The notes beneath the pieces are model-generated. The model worked only from the letters and a program-made list of their open reading frames with translations, was not told where the DNA came from and searched no databases. The position numbers and the translations under genes were made by a program. From Erysipelotrichaceae bacterium (GTDB lineage: Bacteria > Bacillota_I > Bacilli_A > Erysipelotrichales > Erysipelotrichaceae), in contig DMBB01000188.1 of NCBI GenBank assembly GCA_003446295.1, positions 1-22,040 of the forward strand: a DNA stretch of 22,040 nucleotides. The letters run 5' to 3'. Positions 21,495 to 22,040 of the stretch are shown one piece after another. The stretch's first letter is position 1, and every line of letters starts with the position of its first letter.

Positions 21495-22040
21495 TCAGGG
21501 CAGACGGTTGCCTGCAGCTTTGTACAGGTCGTACCATTCTCTTCTGCTGAGCCTGATGTCCGCAGCTTCTGCCGCATGGATCAGACGCTCTGCCTTCGTC
21601 GTGCCTGTGACGACCTGCATCTTTCCGGGGATCCTCAGGATCCACGCATATGCGATCGAATCTGTTCCGACGCCGTACTGTTCAGCCAGTTCGTTCAGCT
21701 TTTCATTCAGTTCTCCGAACGCCTCATTTGCCAGGAATGTGCCCGTAAAGTAGCCGACCTGAAGCGGAGACCACGCCTGAACTGCCATGCTGTTGATACG
21801 GCAGTATTCCAATGTGCCGCCATCTCTCATGACGGCAGGATCATTTGCCATATCCACATTGAATCCTGCGTCCAGCAAAGGCGTATGGGCAATGGACAGC
21901 TGCAGCTGGTTGGCTGTCAGCGGGAATTTCACGGCTGTTTTCAGCAGTTCCATCTGAGAAGGATTCTGATTGGAAACGCCGAAGCTCAGGACTTTTCCTG
22001 CTTCATAAAGCTCGGTAAATGCTTCGTTGACTTCTTCCGG
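21495..22040 (-). CDS. YdhF-type aldo/keto reductase, 3' part only
   Basis: The C-terminal 181 residues of an AKR run off the right edge of the window; the start and the N-terminal catalytic tetrad are outside. Visible family blocks are SFGVSNQNPSQ, the substrate/cofactor strand LTANQLQLSIAHTPLLDAG, VQAWSPL and the cofactor-binding RIPGKMQVVTGTTKAERL. NQLQLSIxHxPLxD and VTGTTKxERL are typical of the YdhF-like oxidoreductase group rather than of the two shorter AKRs in this window. It is presumably an NAD(P)H-dependent reductase in the cytoplasm with unknown substrate. Confidence 0.92.
   Translation of the reverse strand, partial: PEEVNEAFTELYEAGKVLSFGVSNQNPSQMELLKTAVKFPLTANQLQLSIAHTPLLDAGFNVDMANDPAVMRDGGTLEYCRINSMAVQAWSPLQVGYFTGTFLANEAFGELNEKLNELAEQYGVGTDSIAYAWILRIPGKMQVVTGTTKAERLIHAAEAADIRLSRREWYDLYKAAGNRLP

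Noticed and set aside
1..22040. CRISPR array, insertion sequence, integrase or phage genes
   Set aside because: I found no regularly spaced repeats, no transposase or integrase motifs and no flanking target duplications. The tRNA-Leu has no integrase gene beside it and no repeated 3' end that I can see.

Overview
The window reads as an ordinary bacterial chromosome segment of roughly mid-40s to 50% GC from a Firmicute (Bacillota). The evidence is strong AGGAGG ribosome binding sites, sigma-A type promoters, short Rho-independent terminators, a PcsB-like CHAP protein, a YwaF-type membrane protein and a MepA-like MATE pump. An Erysipelotrichia-like gut bacterium is my guess from overall flavour only; nothing here proves it. 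I see no insertion sequence, prophage or CRISPR array.

Layout, left to right. 1-612 (-): six-TM membrane protein. 811-1680 (+): aldo/keto reductase (AKR). 1814-2554 (+): YwaF-type membrane protein, apparently leaderless. 2624-4277 (-): TtcA-like tRNA thiolase followed by a HAD phosphatase, divergent from an RluA-type pseudouridine synthase (4345-5265, +); both divergent starts look leaderless. 5408-7658 (-): MATE transporter followed by an AKR. 7763-8510 (-): two small, overlapping, probably paralogous unknown genes. 8668-10384 (-): a macro-domain/HTH-like protein followed by a TerY-like vWA protein. 10502-11950 (+): peptidase S10-like enzyme. 12040-12255 (-): stand-alone infA with a TTG start. 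12470-13486 (+): LacI-family regulator. 13572-14921 (-): second MATE pump. 14998-16338 (-): secreted coiled-coil/CHAP peptidoglycan hydrolase, leaderless. 16590-17447 (+): unknown anchored protein with an internal duplication. 17494-17577 (-): tRNA-Leu(CAA). 17653-20571 (-): a 30-codon leader ORF and terminator, an ankyrin-repeat protein and an EF-G2-like GTPase. 20707-21390 (-): YgjP-type zinc metallopeptidase. 21495-22040 (-): 3' part of a YdhF-type AKR.

How the genes fit together: translation and RNA modification is a recurring theme (TtcA-like, RluA-like, IF-1, EF-G2-like, tRNA-Leu). A second theme is redox and export (three AKRs, two MATE pumps). The most distinctive parts are (a) the leader-ORF/attenuator in front of the ankyrin and EF-G2-like operon, whose layout resembles the control regions of ribosomal-protection genes; (b) the macro-HTH and vWA pair with its two small neighbours, which looks like a small ADP-ribose/stress signalling module related in parts to Ter systems; and (c) four genes whose near-consensus or good promoters sit so close to the start codon that their mRNAs should have almost no 5' leader.
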